Source: an uncultured Eubacterium sp.
GTDB lineage: Bacteria > Bacillota > Clostridia > Peptostreptococcales > Anaerovoracaceae
Assembly: GCA_937894585.1 (NCBI GenBank)
Contig: CALBGO010000112.1
Coordinates: 1-46,843 of the forward strand
Direction: 5' to 3'
DNA length: 46,843 nt
Under the pieces are notes generated by a model. The model had not been told where the DNA came from and did no database searches. It worked only from the letters and a program-made list of their open reading frames with translations. A program made the position numbers and the translations under genes. Shown here piece by piece: positions 34,443 through 43,502 of the stretch. Positions within the stretch are counted from its first letter, which is position 1; the number at the start of each line of letters is the position of its first letter.

Positions 34443-36362
34443 TTACAGAAGATTCTTCTTATATCTGATATAAAGTGTTTCCAAAAGGTTTACCTTCTGC
34501 TGAATTTCCAGCTGCAGCCTTGATGCCATTTCATATTCACCGTTGTCGAGAGCCGCCTTCGCTCTGGTCAGAAGACATTTATCGGTAATCGTATCCTTTG
34601 CGATTTCGTGACGGATTTTATCAATTTCCAGCCAGTTTTTAATATCGTAATCGGAAAAATCGTCCAAATCGTGCTTCTGCCTGCAGCTCCTGATGAAATT
34701 CATAGTATCCGGAATAATCCGATCGTGAAGTTCCGTCTTCCACTGAGATAAAATCTGTTCTCTGTAGGATTCGAGTACAATCTCCGGCATCACATCTCCT
34801 GCTTTGAAAATTTCCAGCTTTTCAGGATACTGTTCAAAAGACGACAGATTTTCCCATACCGTCGCAGGCGCGCGTCCAAAGAGATGATTGCGCTCCTCCT
34901 CTGTGAAATCTTCAAACACATTGTGCTCACTTCTGTATTCCCGCTCTGTGTCCAGATAAAAATCCGTTTCTCCGTGCTTCTTCGAAAGAGACTTTTCAAG
35001 CTCTTCCGGTGTTTTCTCTGCGGAAAGCACCGCTTTGATTCCGTCAAGCACCGCCATATAAGAAGCGGCAATAACCAGATATGTATTGCTCTTCGGATTC
35101 GGCGATCTCAGTTCAAAACGAGTCGCCATCGGATTTCTGCTGTCTCTGATCAGCCCTACCAGCACCGTTCTGTTTCTGGAAGGCTCATCTACAGACTGAC
35201 CCAGAGAAGTAACAATGCAGACCGGCGCTTCATAACCCGGTTTCAGACGGTTGAAAGAATCGTTGGTGGAGCTGACAAAAGGATTAATAACCTCATAGTT
35301 TTTAAGAAGACCCATCAGCCCGCCGTAACCCAGCGGATTCATAAAATCTTTCCCGAAATCGGAAGGCGCAAACAGACTGACAACCTTTCCGTTTTTCAGT
35401 TTTGCGGCAAGTCCCAGATGTGTATGCTCTCCGCTTCCCGCAACTCCCTCAAAAGGTTTCGCCATAAAGGTCACATCCAAACCGTGTTTTGTAAAAATAT
35501 CTCTTACAACATATTTCACATGGTTTTCGTTGTCCGCAGCCTGCATGGCATCTGCATATTTCCAGTCAATTTCCAGCTGCTCCATTACATGATCGTAATG
35601 ACCGGTATTGCCCATTTTAGCTTTGACGCCGCCGACTTCTTTGTGACCCATTTCCATCTCGAAACCGTATTTATCCAAAAACATCAGCGTCTCTTCCAGC
35701 GCCGTTCTTACCTCTCCGTAAGTTCTCTTCCAATACTGTTCTTTCAGAACCTGCGCAGTAAAAAGCTGCTCCCGGTCGCCTTTGTCATCGGGAGTCTTAA
35801 CCCAGAATTCCAGCTCCGTCGCACTGGTAAGTATCAGGTCTTCAATCTCATCGACGCAGTCGATTCCTTTGATATGTTCAAATACATAAGGATGCGCCTT
35901 AAGTTCCGCAAGAAGTTCTTTTTTAAAGTGCTGCAGCGCGTCTCTTAAAATCACGCGGGAACCGCACTCAAAACGGTCGTTGTGAACAAGAAAGGAAGGA
36001 ATCCGCAAAGTTCCGATAGGAAGTCCCGTCTTATAACCGACATGGCTGAAGTTATAATCCACATACCAGTTTACGCTCAAATCCGGAATAATATCTATCT
36101 TTGCATTGTTAAGCACTGCGATTTTCGGCAGCGCTACACTGGAACCGTCAGTCTGCACGCCGTTTGTAAGCACCTTTTCAATATCCTTCAGAAACAGCTT
36201 TACGGGAATCTTCTCGTCAGTATCGTGACCGCCGATATCGATTCCCACCAGAGATACAAACTGCACCTCAGGATGCTCTTTCAGAAGCTCTGTAATTTCT
36301 GCTGCGGTATGTTTTTCCGCAGGAATGGTAAACAGCATTTTATCCAGATCGTAATCCAGCAT
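34443..36362 (-). CDS. Glutamine synthetase, long clostridial type
   Basis: 639 aa, well above the ~445 aa of GSI and short of the ~700 aa of GSIII. Converts glutamate, ammonia and ATP to glutamine. The beta-grasp region (FVSLVGIDIGGHDTDEKIPVK, DGSSV), SATELEFWV metal-binding strand, GVAGSGEHTHLGL (the usual GxGMHxH with Glu for Met) and the Arg-bearing NRTVLVGLIRD and RFELRSPNPKSN are present. The C-terminal ~200 residues are an extra helical region (FFGRAPATVWENL to the KKNLL end). No adenylylation Tyr signature is evident. ATG behind AAAAAAGGAGGG. Confidence 0.9.
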   Translation of the reverse strand: MLDYDLDKMLFTIPAEKHTAAEITELLKEHPEVQFVSLVGIDIGGHDTDEKIPVKLFLKDIEKVLTNGVQTDGSSVALPKIAVLNNAKIDIIPDLSVNWYVDYNFSHVGYKTGLPIGTLRIPSFLVHNDRFECGSRVILRDALQHFKKELLAELKAHPYVFEHIKGIDCVDEIEDLILTSATELEFWVKTPDDKGDREQLFTAQVLKEQYWKRTYGEVRTALEETLMFLDKYGFEMEMGHKEVGGVKAKMGNTGHYDHVMEQLEIDWKYADAMQAADNENHVKYVVRDIFTKHGLDVTFMAKPFEGVAGSGEHTHLGLAAKLKNGKVVSLFAPSDFGKDFMNPLGYGGLMGLLKNYEVINPFVSSTNDSFNRLKPGYEAPVCIVTSLGQSVDEPSRNRTVLVGLIRDSRNPMATRFELRSPNPKSNTYLVIAASYMAVLDGIKAVLSAEKTPEELEKSLSKKHGETDFYLDTEREYRSEHNVFEDFTEEERNHLFGRAPATVWENLSSFEQYPEKLEIFKAGDVMPEIVLESYREQILSQWKTELHDRIIPDTMNFIRSCRQKHDLDDFSDYDIKNWLEIDKIRHEIAKDTITDKCLLTRAKAALDNGEYEMASRLQLEIQQKVNLLETLYIRYKKNLL

Positions 36363-36675
36363 ACCTGCCCTCCTTTTTTCTTCACACTTCGTTTGTCTTT
36401 ATTTTCGGTCGTTTTCATATTGCCGAATTCTTGTAACGGCGTTTTATGCAGCCGTTTTCACATTGGGTTTTCATATTAAGGTTTTGGGACATTCGATTCC
36501 TCAAATGTCACAATTTCCTGTCTTTTATTGCGCGGAAACTATGATTTCTCAAAAATCTCCGCATATCGAGGAAGCCGATCCTTCGCAGACACCGGAAAAA
36601 CCGGCTTTCCTGTCATTGCCCCAAAGGCTTAAATATTTCAATTGTACCGAGCCCAAGGCTTAAATCCCGGCAAAA
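36363..36675 (-). promoter_or_regulatory. Upstream region of the glutamine synthetase gene
   Basis: 313 bp without a gene. It holds a dyad GGACATT ... AATGTC (36487-36509, 10-nt centre), a candidate operator, and two near-identical blocks ATTTAAGCCTTGGG / ATTTAAGCCTTTGGG near 36614-36665. No strong -35/-10 pair is visible. The first ~40 bp also act as the 3' flank of the UPF0182 gene; no clear terminator. Confidence 0.4.
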
Positions 36676-39552
36676 TTAAGCAAGCTGATTCAGTGCTTCT
36701 TCCAGCTTATCCATATATTCGCCGTACTTGCCCCAGTCGCCGCTCTTTAAAGCATCCTGAGCCTTATCGTAACTGTCTGCGGCCTGTTTAATCCAGTCGG
36801 CAGTGCTCATTGTGTCGTTACCATCACTATCCCCGTCACCGTCGCCGCTGTCCACAGGAGGTTTTGTTCCTGTACCTTCTCCGAACAGAGATTCAAGGGC
36901 TTCTGCCAGAGTTTCTTCATAGGCAATCTTATCGTCATAAGCCACGATGACTCTCTTTACTTCCGGAATTGCAGAATTTTCAGCTTCCAGATATACCGGC
37001 TCTACATAAAGCAGTGAGGACTCAATCGGAATTACAAAGAGATTTCCCCGCTTATATGTCGTGCCTCTGGAACTCCACAGTGTAAAGTCACTGGAAATTT
37101 CCGTATTCTGGTTAATCTGAGCTTCAATCTGCATCGGGCCGTAGATGGTTTTACTCTTCGGGAACTGATACAGAACCAGATCTCCGTAATTTTCGCCGTC
37201 ATTTCTTGCTACCATCAGAGCGGTCATATTCTGCTTTGATTTAGGCGTAAACGGAATGGAGTTGAAGAACTCTGCCTGCTTTTCTCCCGGCAGTCTTGCG
37301 ATATAGTAGTTCGGCTCCATAACCTGCTCTTCTTTGCCGTAAATTTCTTTTGCGATATCCCATACGTCTTCGTCCTGATAGAAAACTTTCACATCTTCCA
37401 TATGATAGCGGCTGTAAACGCCTGCCTGAATATTGAACAGGGTGTTCGGATATCTGATATGGGATACCAGGCTTTCCGGCATCTTGTCAAAATCCTTGAA
37501 CAGTTTCGGATAAATCTTCTGATAAGTTGCCGCAATCGGATCTTCCGGATCCACAACATAGAAGTTCACATCTCCGTTATATGCATCCACGACTACTTTA
37601 ATGGAATTTCTGATGTAGTTGATGCGTTCCTGTTTGTTTGCTTCGTCTTCATAAGGCTGGGAGTACGGATAATTTGAGCTTGTTGTATAAGCATCCAGCA
37701 TCCAGTAAACTTTGCCGTCGGCAACTACTGCATAAGGGTCAGACTCATATTTCAGGTGAGGCATGATTTTCTTCACACGATTCACAACATTTCTGTTGAT
37801 GATGATTCTGGAGTCGCTCTTGATATTGGAAGATACCATGATTTTTGCGCTCTGCTCTCTGATGGCAAACATCAGTCTGTTTACGAAATTAAGCTTGATA
37901 CCTGCTGTTCCTTCATATTTGGAATATTTGTTCGCGCTGCCGTCAGGATAGTCAAATTCCTCTTCACTGGTGTTAACCAGAATGTAGTCGTCGGTCATTT
38001 CTCCGAAGTAAATTTCCGGCTGCTTAATTTCCATTTCTTCCACAGAAGACTGCGGCGGAATATTCTTAACCAGCACATCCGGCTGACCGCTTGAAGTTAC
38101 GGTATCTACTCTTGAAAGAGTCAGACCGTAACCGTGCGTATATTTCAGGTGACGGTTGAGCCATGTGTCAGTAATCTTGGACTTGTCGATTTCTCTGACA
38201 GACAGGTAAGTCTGCGTATATTCGCCGTTTACCATATAACGATCCACATCGGCGTCGTGGAAGTTGTAGTACTGTCTGATACTCTGTGTCTGATTGTAGA
38301 ATGTGTTCACCGGATCATAGTCATTGATACGGATATTCTCGATGGTGTCAGAGTTCCTTGCAATATCCTCACTGGTCAGCTCGTTATCGGCGGCAAAAGG
38401 CTTGACCGATACATTGTCCAGCTGATAAGCATGCTGCGTATAAGTGATATTGTTTTCCAGATATTTCGCTTCCTTGTTGATTTCGTCAGGAGATACGATA
38501 AAGTTCTGCACCAGATAGCTTGCTCCGATGCCTACAGCGCCGACCAGAATCATAACCACAGGAATGGTTAAAATCTTTCTGAACTGTTTTTTCTTAATCT
38601 GCAGGATAACCGTTACTGCCCCGATTAAAGCCAGTACAGACAGAATTCTGTATACCCACATCGTGATATTGACATCAGTGAAGCCTGCGCCGTAAACCAC
38701 GCCGGTATGTGTATGCAGCAGTTCAAACTGCTTCAGGAAGAAATTGACTGCCAGCATCAGGAAGAATACCACGCCCAGGAAAGTCAGCTGTCCGGACGCA
38801 ATATGCAGCATCTGTTTGAAATTATTGTCGTTAAACTGTTTTTTCGGCTTCGGGTTTCTCTGCGCCTTTTTACCGAAAGCTTCAAATGCCTTTCCAAACG
38901 GATTTTCAGCGCCCATACCGGAAAACGGATTTCCGGCGCCGCTGTATCTTTCTTCACCATCGGCTTCCGGCTGTGAATACGCTTCTTCTTCAAACATATC
39001 AGGTGTATGCATGGAAATCAGAATCGTATAATAAATAAGCGTTACAACGATAATCAGAATAACCAGACTGATTATCATCTCGTTCAGCTGCTTCAGAAAA
39101 TCCAGCTGGAACACATAGAAGGAAATATCTATGTTAAACAGCGGATCTTTAATATCGAATCCCGTTGCATTGGCAAACTGCAAAATTTCAAACCACAATG
39201 CACTTACGGCGTAAAAAGAAGTGAATGCACCGAATATTACAGAAATTACCGTCGTATAGCGGTTCAGTTTCTTCATATCCGTCGCTTCGTGAGAAGCAAT
39301 CTTGGCAAAATAGCCTTTCTTCAGTCTTCTCAGGTAAACATTCATCAACACAGTAATAACGATGAATGCCGGAATCCCCACAGTCAGCTCTGTTGTAAGC
39401 TGCTTCAGGAATACGCTCACATACCCCAGTTCCTTAAACCATAACCAATCAGTAATGAAGTTTATCAGTAATAAAAACAACGCGGCAATTATTACGATAA
39501 ACATCAGGATTACGCCTAAACTGCGCTGTCCCTTGCTTTTTTCCTTTTTCAA
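36676..39552 (-). CDS. UPF0182 family membrane protein
   Basis: 958 aa. Seven transmembrane segments in the first ~350 residues, with DWLWFKELGYVSVFL near the N-terminus as in the family, then a ~500-residue extracytoplasmic domain (YTHGYGLTLSRVDTV, YNGDVNFYVVDPEDPIAATY). A Gly/Asp linker (SGDGDGDSDGND, ~905-920) leads to a small helical C-terminus (SYDKAQDALKSGDWGKYGEYMDK). A 55-residue Pro/Gln/Asn-rich loop sits between TM4 and TM5. Function unknown in all relatives. It follows the zinc-ribbon gene by 11 bp. Confidence 0.93.
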   Translation of the reverse strand: MKKEKSKGQRSLGVILMFIVIIAALFLLLINFITDWLWFKELGYVSVFLKQLTTELTVGIPAFIVITVLMNVYLRRLKKGYFAKIASHEATDMKKLNRYTTVISVIFGAFTSFYAVSALWFEILQFANATGFDIKDPLFNIDISFYVFQLDFLKQLNEMIISLVILIIVVTLIYYTILISMHTPDMFEEEAYSQPEADGEERYSGAGNPFSGMGAENPFGKAFEAFGKKAQRNPKPKKQFNDNNFKQMLHIASGQLTFLGVVFFLMLAVNFFLKQFELLHTHTGVVYGAGFTDVNITMWVYRILSVLALIGAVTVILQIKKKQFRKILTIPVVMILVGAVGIGASYLVQNFIVSPDEINKEAKYLENNITYTQHAYQLDNVSVKPFAADNELTSEDIARNSDTIENIRINDYDPVNTFYNQTQSIRQYYNFHDADVDRYMVNGEYTQTYLSVREIDKSKITDTWLNRHLKYTHGYGLTLSRVDTVTSSGQPDVLVKNIPPQSSVEEMEIKQPEIYFGEMTDDYILVNTSEEEFDYPDGSANKYSKYEGTAGIKLNFVNRLMFAIREQSAKIMVSSNIKSDSRIIINRNVVNRVKKIMPHLKYESDPYAVVADGKVYWMLDAYTTSSNYPYSQPYEDEANKQERINYIRNSIKVVVDAYNGDVNFYVVDPEDPIAATYQKIYPKLFKDFDKMPESLVSHIRYPNTLFNIQAGVYSRYHMEDVKVFYQDEDVWDIAKEIYGKEEQVMEPNYYIARLPGEKQAEFFNSIPFTPKSKQNMTALMVARNDGENYGDLVLYQFPKSKTIYGPMQIEAQINQNTEISSDFTLWSSRGTTYKRGNLFVIPIESSLLYVEPVYLEAENSAIPEVKRVIVAYDDKIAYEETLAEALESLFGEGTGTKPPVDSGDGDGDSDGNDTMSTADWIKQAADSYDKAQDALKSGDWGKYGEYMDKLEEALNQLA

Positions 39553-39563
39553 AGCCTTTCCTC

Positions 39564-41297
39564 CTAAATTTCTTTAATATCTACAATCTTCATGGCCTTG
39601 CTGACAGGCTCCATATAAACAACCTGCCGCTCCGTCACAGACTTGCTGGTGCTGCTGTCAGCTTTCGTAACAGCTGTATATACATAAAATCCCGCACTGC
39701 CTGCCCGGATTTCTCCAATCCGCAGCGCATCGATGCCGTAAAGGACATCTTCTTCGCCTTCAAGCTCCTCAAGCTCCGTATAAAGCTCAGAAGTTTCATC
39801 GGTAAAATCAAGCAGTTTATCATTTTTGCCGTTCATCTTATCCACCCATGCGGAATAAAACTGTATGACCGTTGAAACAATCTCCCTGCCGTAGCTTACC
39901 GAATTCCCCTCATCATCTGTATACCACGGTTTATTTGCAAATGTGTAAGTGTCGGAAAAATCTTCAAACCCATAGGTTTCTCCGTCTTCAAAAGCAAGGG
40001 AAGCGTCTTCTTCTACAGACGCAATATTCTTTCCCTGCTTCTTTGAAGCCTCGATGAAATCCGAGATTTCACTTTCGTCCTGCGGCTTGTTTTCCTCTGC
40101 AGAACCTGCCGGTTCGTTATATTTCTCGTCTTTATCAAAGAAACTGAAAATACGGGAATACATTTTGTTGATAGACTGTGCTGCCGCCGAATCCGGAGCA
40201 AACTTCTGAATTCCTATCATCACGCCTTCCGCAGCCAGCAATATACACAGTATCACCGCAATTACTTTAAGCGCTGTTCCCTTTTTCTCAGGCTTTTTGC
40301 TATCATCATCATCGCCAAAGACATCGTCAAAAGTAAGCCGCTGTTTATCCTGCTGCTCCCCTTCTTTTTCCGGCCCTCTGCCTTTCCAAAAGGGTTCGGC
40401 CCCAAGGGGCTCTTCCTCCTTTTTCGCTGCGCCGGTCACAGACGCGCTCATTTCCGTTGCAGCAGGCGCTTCCGTTTTATCTTTCGACTCCGTATCGCGC
40501 CCAACCGGCTCAGGCGCCAAATATCCCAAAGGAACTGAAGAAAGAACCACACCTACATAAGATACCGAATCTGCGGAAGCCGCAGCAGATTCCGTAAACC
40601 TGCGGTCTCCCGGAAGTGTCCAGTCAAACTCCTCGTGTCTTGCGGAAGATTTCGCAGGCGGAATCCTGTCAAACTCCGATTCCCCGGAAAGTTCTTCGCT
40701 GTCAGTCCTTCCGTTTCGAATTCTTTCGTATTCTCTGTCCAAAAGCGCCTGAAACTCTTCATTTTTCTTATTGAATGTATAGAACTTATCAATTTTAGCG
40801 GTTCTTCCTTCACCGGCGGAAGCAAAAGTTCCGTTATCATCCCGGGTCAAAGTGCCCATATCCGCAAAAATTGCTTTTTCCAGTTCAGCAATATCCGAAA
40901 CAGACTCTTTTCCGTCAGTCTCTGTACCTGCTGTATCCGCACCGAAACTGCACAAAGGCTCTGCCGAATCCTCGCCGGCTTCCTCCTTAAGCAAAGTCTT
41001 TTGCGGCTCCTCTCTGCGCCGCTGTTCTTCAAAACGAATCCGCTGTTTTTCTTCCAATACCGAATCCCAATTAAAATCCACATCTTCTGTTTTCTTTTGA
41101 TCCGTAGGATAGCCGTCCAAATCCCAGTTGAAATCCGGAGTGGTGAAACTCTTTCTGAACTTCTTTTCCTGAGACTCCGGCTCAGTCTGCTCCGACTGTT
41201 TGAAAGCCGGGACAAACTCTTCCTCGACTTTGGCTCCGCAGCCGCTGCAGAACCGGTCTCCCCCGTGAAGCGGTTTTCCGCATTTTTTACAATACAT
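39564..41297 (-). CDS. Zinc-ribbon membrane protein of unknown function
   Basis: 577 aa. The N-terminal zinc ribbon (C3, C6, C17, C20) opens a ~320-residue charged, probably disordered cytoplasmic region. One transmembrane helix (~342-365, LKVIAVILCILLAAEG) leads to an extracytoplasmic domain of ~200 residues with a folded part (EIVSTVIQFYSAWVDKMNGK ... VYMEPVSKAMKIVDI). The disordered part repeats a short aromatic motif: DFNWDLDG (55-62), DFNWDSVL (74-81) and EFDWTLPG (~222-229). No enzyme motif seen. Middle gene of an apparent operon with the coiled membrane protein and UPF0182. Confidence 0.8.
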   Translation of the reverse strand: MYCKKCGKPLHGGDRFCSGCGAKVEEEFVPAFKQSEQTEPESQEKKFRKSFTTPDFNWDLDGYPTDQKKTEDVDFNWDSVLEEKQRIRFEEQRRREEPQKTLLKEEAGEDSAEPLCSFGADTAGTETDGKESVSDIAELEKAIFADMGTLTRDDNGTFASAGEGRTAKIDKFYTFNKKNEEFQALLDREYERIRNGRTDSEELSGESEFDRIPPAKSSARHEEFDWTLPGDRRFTESAAASADSVSYVGVVLSSVPLGYLAPEPVGRDTESKDKTEAPAATEMSASVTGAAKKEEEPLGAEPFWKGRGPEKEGEQQDKQRLTFDDVFGDDDDSKKPEKKGTALKVIAVILCILLAAEGVMIGIQKFAPDSAAAQSINKMYSRIFSFFDKDEKYNEPAGSAEENKPQDESEISDFIEASKKQGKNIASVEEDASLAFEDGETYGFEDFSDTYTFANKPWYTDDEGNSVSYGREIVSTVIQFYSAWVDKMNGKNDKLLDFTDETSELYTELEELEGEEDVLYGIDALRIGEIRAGSAGFYVYTAVTKADSSTSKSVTERQVVYMEPVSKAMKIVDIKEI

Positions 41298-41317
41298 AAG
41301 TGCCTCCTGCCCAAAAT

Positions 41318-41986
41318 CTATTCTTTAATCTGTTTTTCCAATTCTTCAACAGTGTAAGTTTTTCCGCTCTTGGAAATATTGCAGTCCCTGCTGAAATATT
41401 TTTTCGGAGCCGCTTCTGGCTCTTCTGCCGCAAACCCCGTTTCAGAAGGGGTTTTCGCTGCAGCTTCCCCAGTCTGCGTAAAATCTCCGCTCGTCCGCGC
41501 GGATTCCGGCTCTGTCTCTGCCGCTTCCGGTCTGCCTTCCTGCCTGTCTTCTGAAAGTTCAGCTCGCTTCTGCAGACATTCCGGCAGCGGCGTCTGTCCG
41601 CAGGCTCCTGCAATCAACCCCTCCGATTCGGAAAGTCCCGCAGAAGCTTGTGATGCATTCCGCATGGCGCTGTCTGCCGAATCCGCACTTTCTAAAGCAG
41701 AAAAAATTCGGCTTTCTGCTGTACAGCCTTGTCCTTCCTCCGCCCCCGAAGTCCTGTTGTCTATGTAAATTACATCCGATTTCTTCTCGCTGAGACTGGT
41801 CACCGCTGTATTGATTTCTGTAACTGTATCATTGATCTGTGACAGAAGCTGCCGCTTCTTCCCGGCATTTATAACCGCCCTGGCCAGAAAAAACACAGCT
41901 GCGGCAGCCAGAATCAAAATCAGAATCAGCTCAATCTGCACCTGATATTTAATTATAAAGCCTCCGGCTTTTCCTACTGCATTCAT
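41318..41986 (-). CDS. Single-pass membrane protein with coiled and disordered regions
   Basis: 222 aa. One transmembrane helix near the N-terminus (~19-38, ELILILILAAAAVFFLA), then a short coiled coil (SQINDTVTEINTAVTSLSEK), a long Ser/Ala/Glu-rich disordered stretch, and a short ordered C-terminal block (KKYFSRDCNISKSGKTYTVEELEKQIKE; ends at the stop). Not recognised. ATG behind AAAAGGAGA. First gene of the trio with the zinc-ribbon (20-bp gap) and UPF0182 proteins, directly behind a promoter. Confidence 0.75.
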   Translation of the reverse strand: MNAVGKAGGFIIKYQVQIELILILILAAAAVFFLARAVINAGKKRQLLSQINDTVTEINTAVTSLSEKKSDVIYIDNRTSGAEEGQGCTAESRIFSALESADSADSAMRNASQASAGLSESEGLIAGACGQTPLPECLQKRAELSEDRQEGRPEAAETEPESARTSGDFTQTGEAAAKTPSETGFAAEEPEAAPKKYFSRDCNISKSGKTYTVEELEKQIKE

Positions 41987-42016
41987 AGATTTCTCCTTTT
42001 AATGAGACTTCATAAT

Positions 42017-42045
42017 ATTATACAATAAATCCGGTTCAATAGCAA
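42017..42045 (-). promoter_or_regulatory. Promoter of the membrane-protein trio
   Basis: Minus strand TTGCTA (42040-42045), 17-nt spacer, TATAAT (42017-42022), about 30 bp upstream of the first ATG. Confidence 0.7.
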
Positions 42046-42075
42046 ATCCAAATAGTAATTTTTCCGTATTTTCCA

Positions 42076-42132
42076 AAGAAAAAGAGTCGGATTCACCGGC
42101 TCTGTCTCAAAGACAGAAAGTGAATCCGACTC
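42076..42132 (-). terminator. Terminator after the 38-aa gene
   Basis: Minus strand GAGTCGGATTCAC / GTGAATCCGACTC, with a second stem TCTGTC/GACAGA inside, then TTTTTCTTT. Very strong intrinsic terminator 18 bp past the stop. Confidence 0.95.
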
Positions 42133-42150
42133 GCTGACACGGAAGTGTCC

Positions 42151-42267
42151 TTAGAACTGATTCTGTTCTGCGCTGTTTCTTTCGTCAGAATTTTTCTGAC
42201 CGTTGTTCTTCTGATTAGACTTCTGCTTATTGCCTTTCTGGCTGTTCTTGCGATTGTTCTTTTCCAT
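42151..42267 (-). CDS. 38-aa Asn/Gln/Lys-rich protein
   Basis: Small ORF MEKNNRKNSQKGNKQKSN through to NSAEQNQF, more than half Asn, Gln, Lys or Ser. It has an excellent ribosome site (AAGGAGG, 10 nt before ATG) and a strong terminator right after, so it is a real gene rather than chance. Small sequences of this composition in Clostridia are sometimes spore-associated, but I do not recognise a named family and there is no SASP signature. Confidence 0.75.
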   Translation of the reverse strand: MEKNNRKNSQKGNKQKSNQKNNGQKNSDERNSAEQNQF

Positions 42268-42375
42268 TTGACTAAAACCTCCTTCGTTTTTCCTTACTTA
42301 TTTTCTGTCTTTTACCCGGCTTTATAACTGGAAATTCTTGCACTCTTTAGAAAATCGTCGTAAAATTAAAATTGT

Positions 42376-42401
42376 ATGCGGAAAATCCGAAATTACCGCA
42401 T
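42376..42401. promoter_or_regulatory. Inverted repeat upstream of the AEC gene
   Basis: ATGCGG ... CCGCAT with a 14-nt AT-rich centre, 33 bp before the AEC ATG. Candidate operator for the AEC gene or the divergent small gene. Confidence 0.35.
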
Positions 42402-42433
42402 AGAATTTTAGCATTTGCAGAAAGGAAATTCCT

Positions 42434-43381
42434 ATGCTTTCAAACCTGCTTTTTTGTCTGAACGCTACAATGCCGGTCTTTTTCCTGCTGATTTTAGGTA
42501 TGGTTTTTATGCGCCGGGGCATTTTCGACGAAACCTTCGTCAGCAAAATGAATTCATTTGTATTTAAAATAGCGCTGCCGGTTCTGCTTTTTCACGATAT
42601 GTATCAAGAGGATTTTTATCGGGTCTGGGATACCCGCTATGTGATATTCTGCTTTGCCGCCACCTTACTTTCTATCGGTACCGTCGCACTGATTTCCTGT
42701 TTTCTCAAAAACAAAAGACTGCAGGGGGAATTTATCCAGGCAAGCTACAGAAGCAGCGCTGCCATCATGGGGATTGCCCTGATTCAGAATCTCTACGGAG
42801 ACGCCGGTATGGCGCCGCTGATGATTGTAGGCTCGGTTCCGCTCTATAACATTATGGCGGTTGTTGTACTTTCCTTTTTCAAGCCGGAAAGAAGAAAACC
42901 AAACAAAAAAGTCATCGCGGATGCCGGGAAAAACATTCTGAAAAACCCGATTATCTGGGGCGTTGCCGCGGGACTCTTCTGGGCAGTTTTCAGACTCCCG
43001 GCACCGAGAATTCTGGATACGACTTTAGAGAATATCGGCAGATTGGCAACGCCTCTCGGACTTCTGGCTATGGGCGCTTCCTTCAATCTGAAAAAAGCCC
43101 TGCAGAGTGCGAGCTCCGCAGGACTTGCTTCTTTTATCAAATTGGTCGGACTGGGACTGATTTTTATTCCATGCGCCGTTGCCGCAGGTTTTCGCGGCGA
43201 CAAACTGGTTGCGATTCTGATTATGTGCTGCTCCTCTACTACAGTCAGCAGCTATGTTATGGCAAAAAATATGGGTCACGAAGGAACTCTGACTTCAAGT
43301 ACCGTTATGCTGACAACCCTGCTTCTCTCTTTTACACTGACAGGCTGGCTCTTTGCCCTGAAAACCTTGGGATTTCTTTAA
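42434..43381 (+). CDS. AEC family transporter
   Basis: 315-aa membrane protein with about ten transmembrane helices in two five-helix halves, typical of the auxin efflux carrier/MleP family of secondary transporters for organic acids or amino-acid derivatives. Family marks are NSFVFKIALPVLLFHDM, the ASYRSSAAIMGIAL helix and LATPLGLLAMGASFNLKKAL. ATG behind AGAAAGGAAA. It runs opposite to its neighbours. Substrate unknown. Confidence 0.9.
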   Translation: MLSNLLFCLNATMPVFFLLILGMVFMRRGIFDETFVSKMNSFVFKIALPVLLFHDMYQEDFYRVWDTRYVIFCFAATLLSIGTVALISCFLKNKRLQGEFIQASYRSSAAIMGIALIQNLYGDAGMAPLMIVGSVPLYNIMAVVVLSFFKPERRKPNKKVIADAGKNILKNPIIWGVAAGLFWAVFRLPAPRILDTTLENIGRLATPLGLLAMGASFNLKKALQSASSAGLASFIKLVGLGLIFIPCAVAAGFRGDKLVAILIMCCSSTTVSSYVMAKNMGHEGTLTSSTVMLTTLLLSFTLTGWLFALKTLGFL

Positions 43382-43454
43382 ATCCACCCTTCGCGCCTGC
43401 GAAAAAGTCTGCTGCGCCGCATCTTGCAGACAGTTCTCATAAACGCTTATCACT

Positions 43455-43483
43455 AAAGCCGCCTCTTTCATACCGGCAGCTTT
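43455..43483. terminator. Hairpin between convergent AEC and kinase genes
   Basis: AAAGCCGCC (43455-43463) pairs with GGCAGCTTT (43475-43483), one wobble. The plus side is followed by CCTTTATTC; a weak terminator for the AEC gene, perhaps for both. Confidence 0.5.
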
Positions 43484-43502
43484 CCTTTATTCTGTACAGA
43501 GT

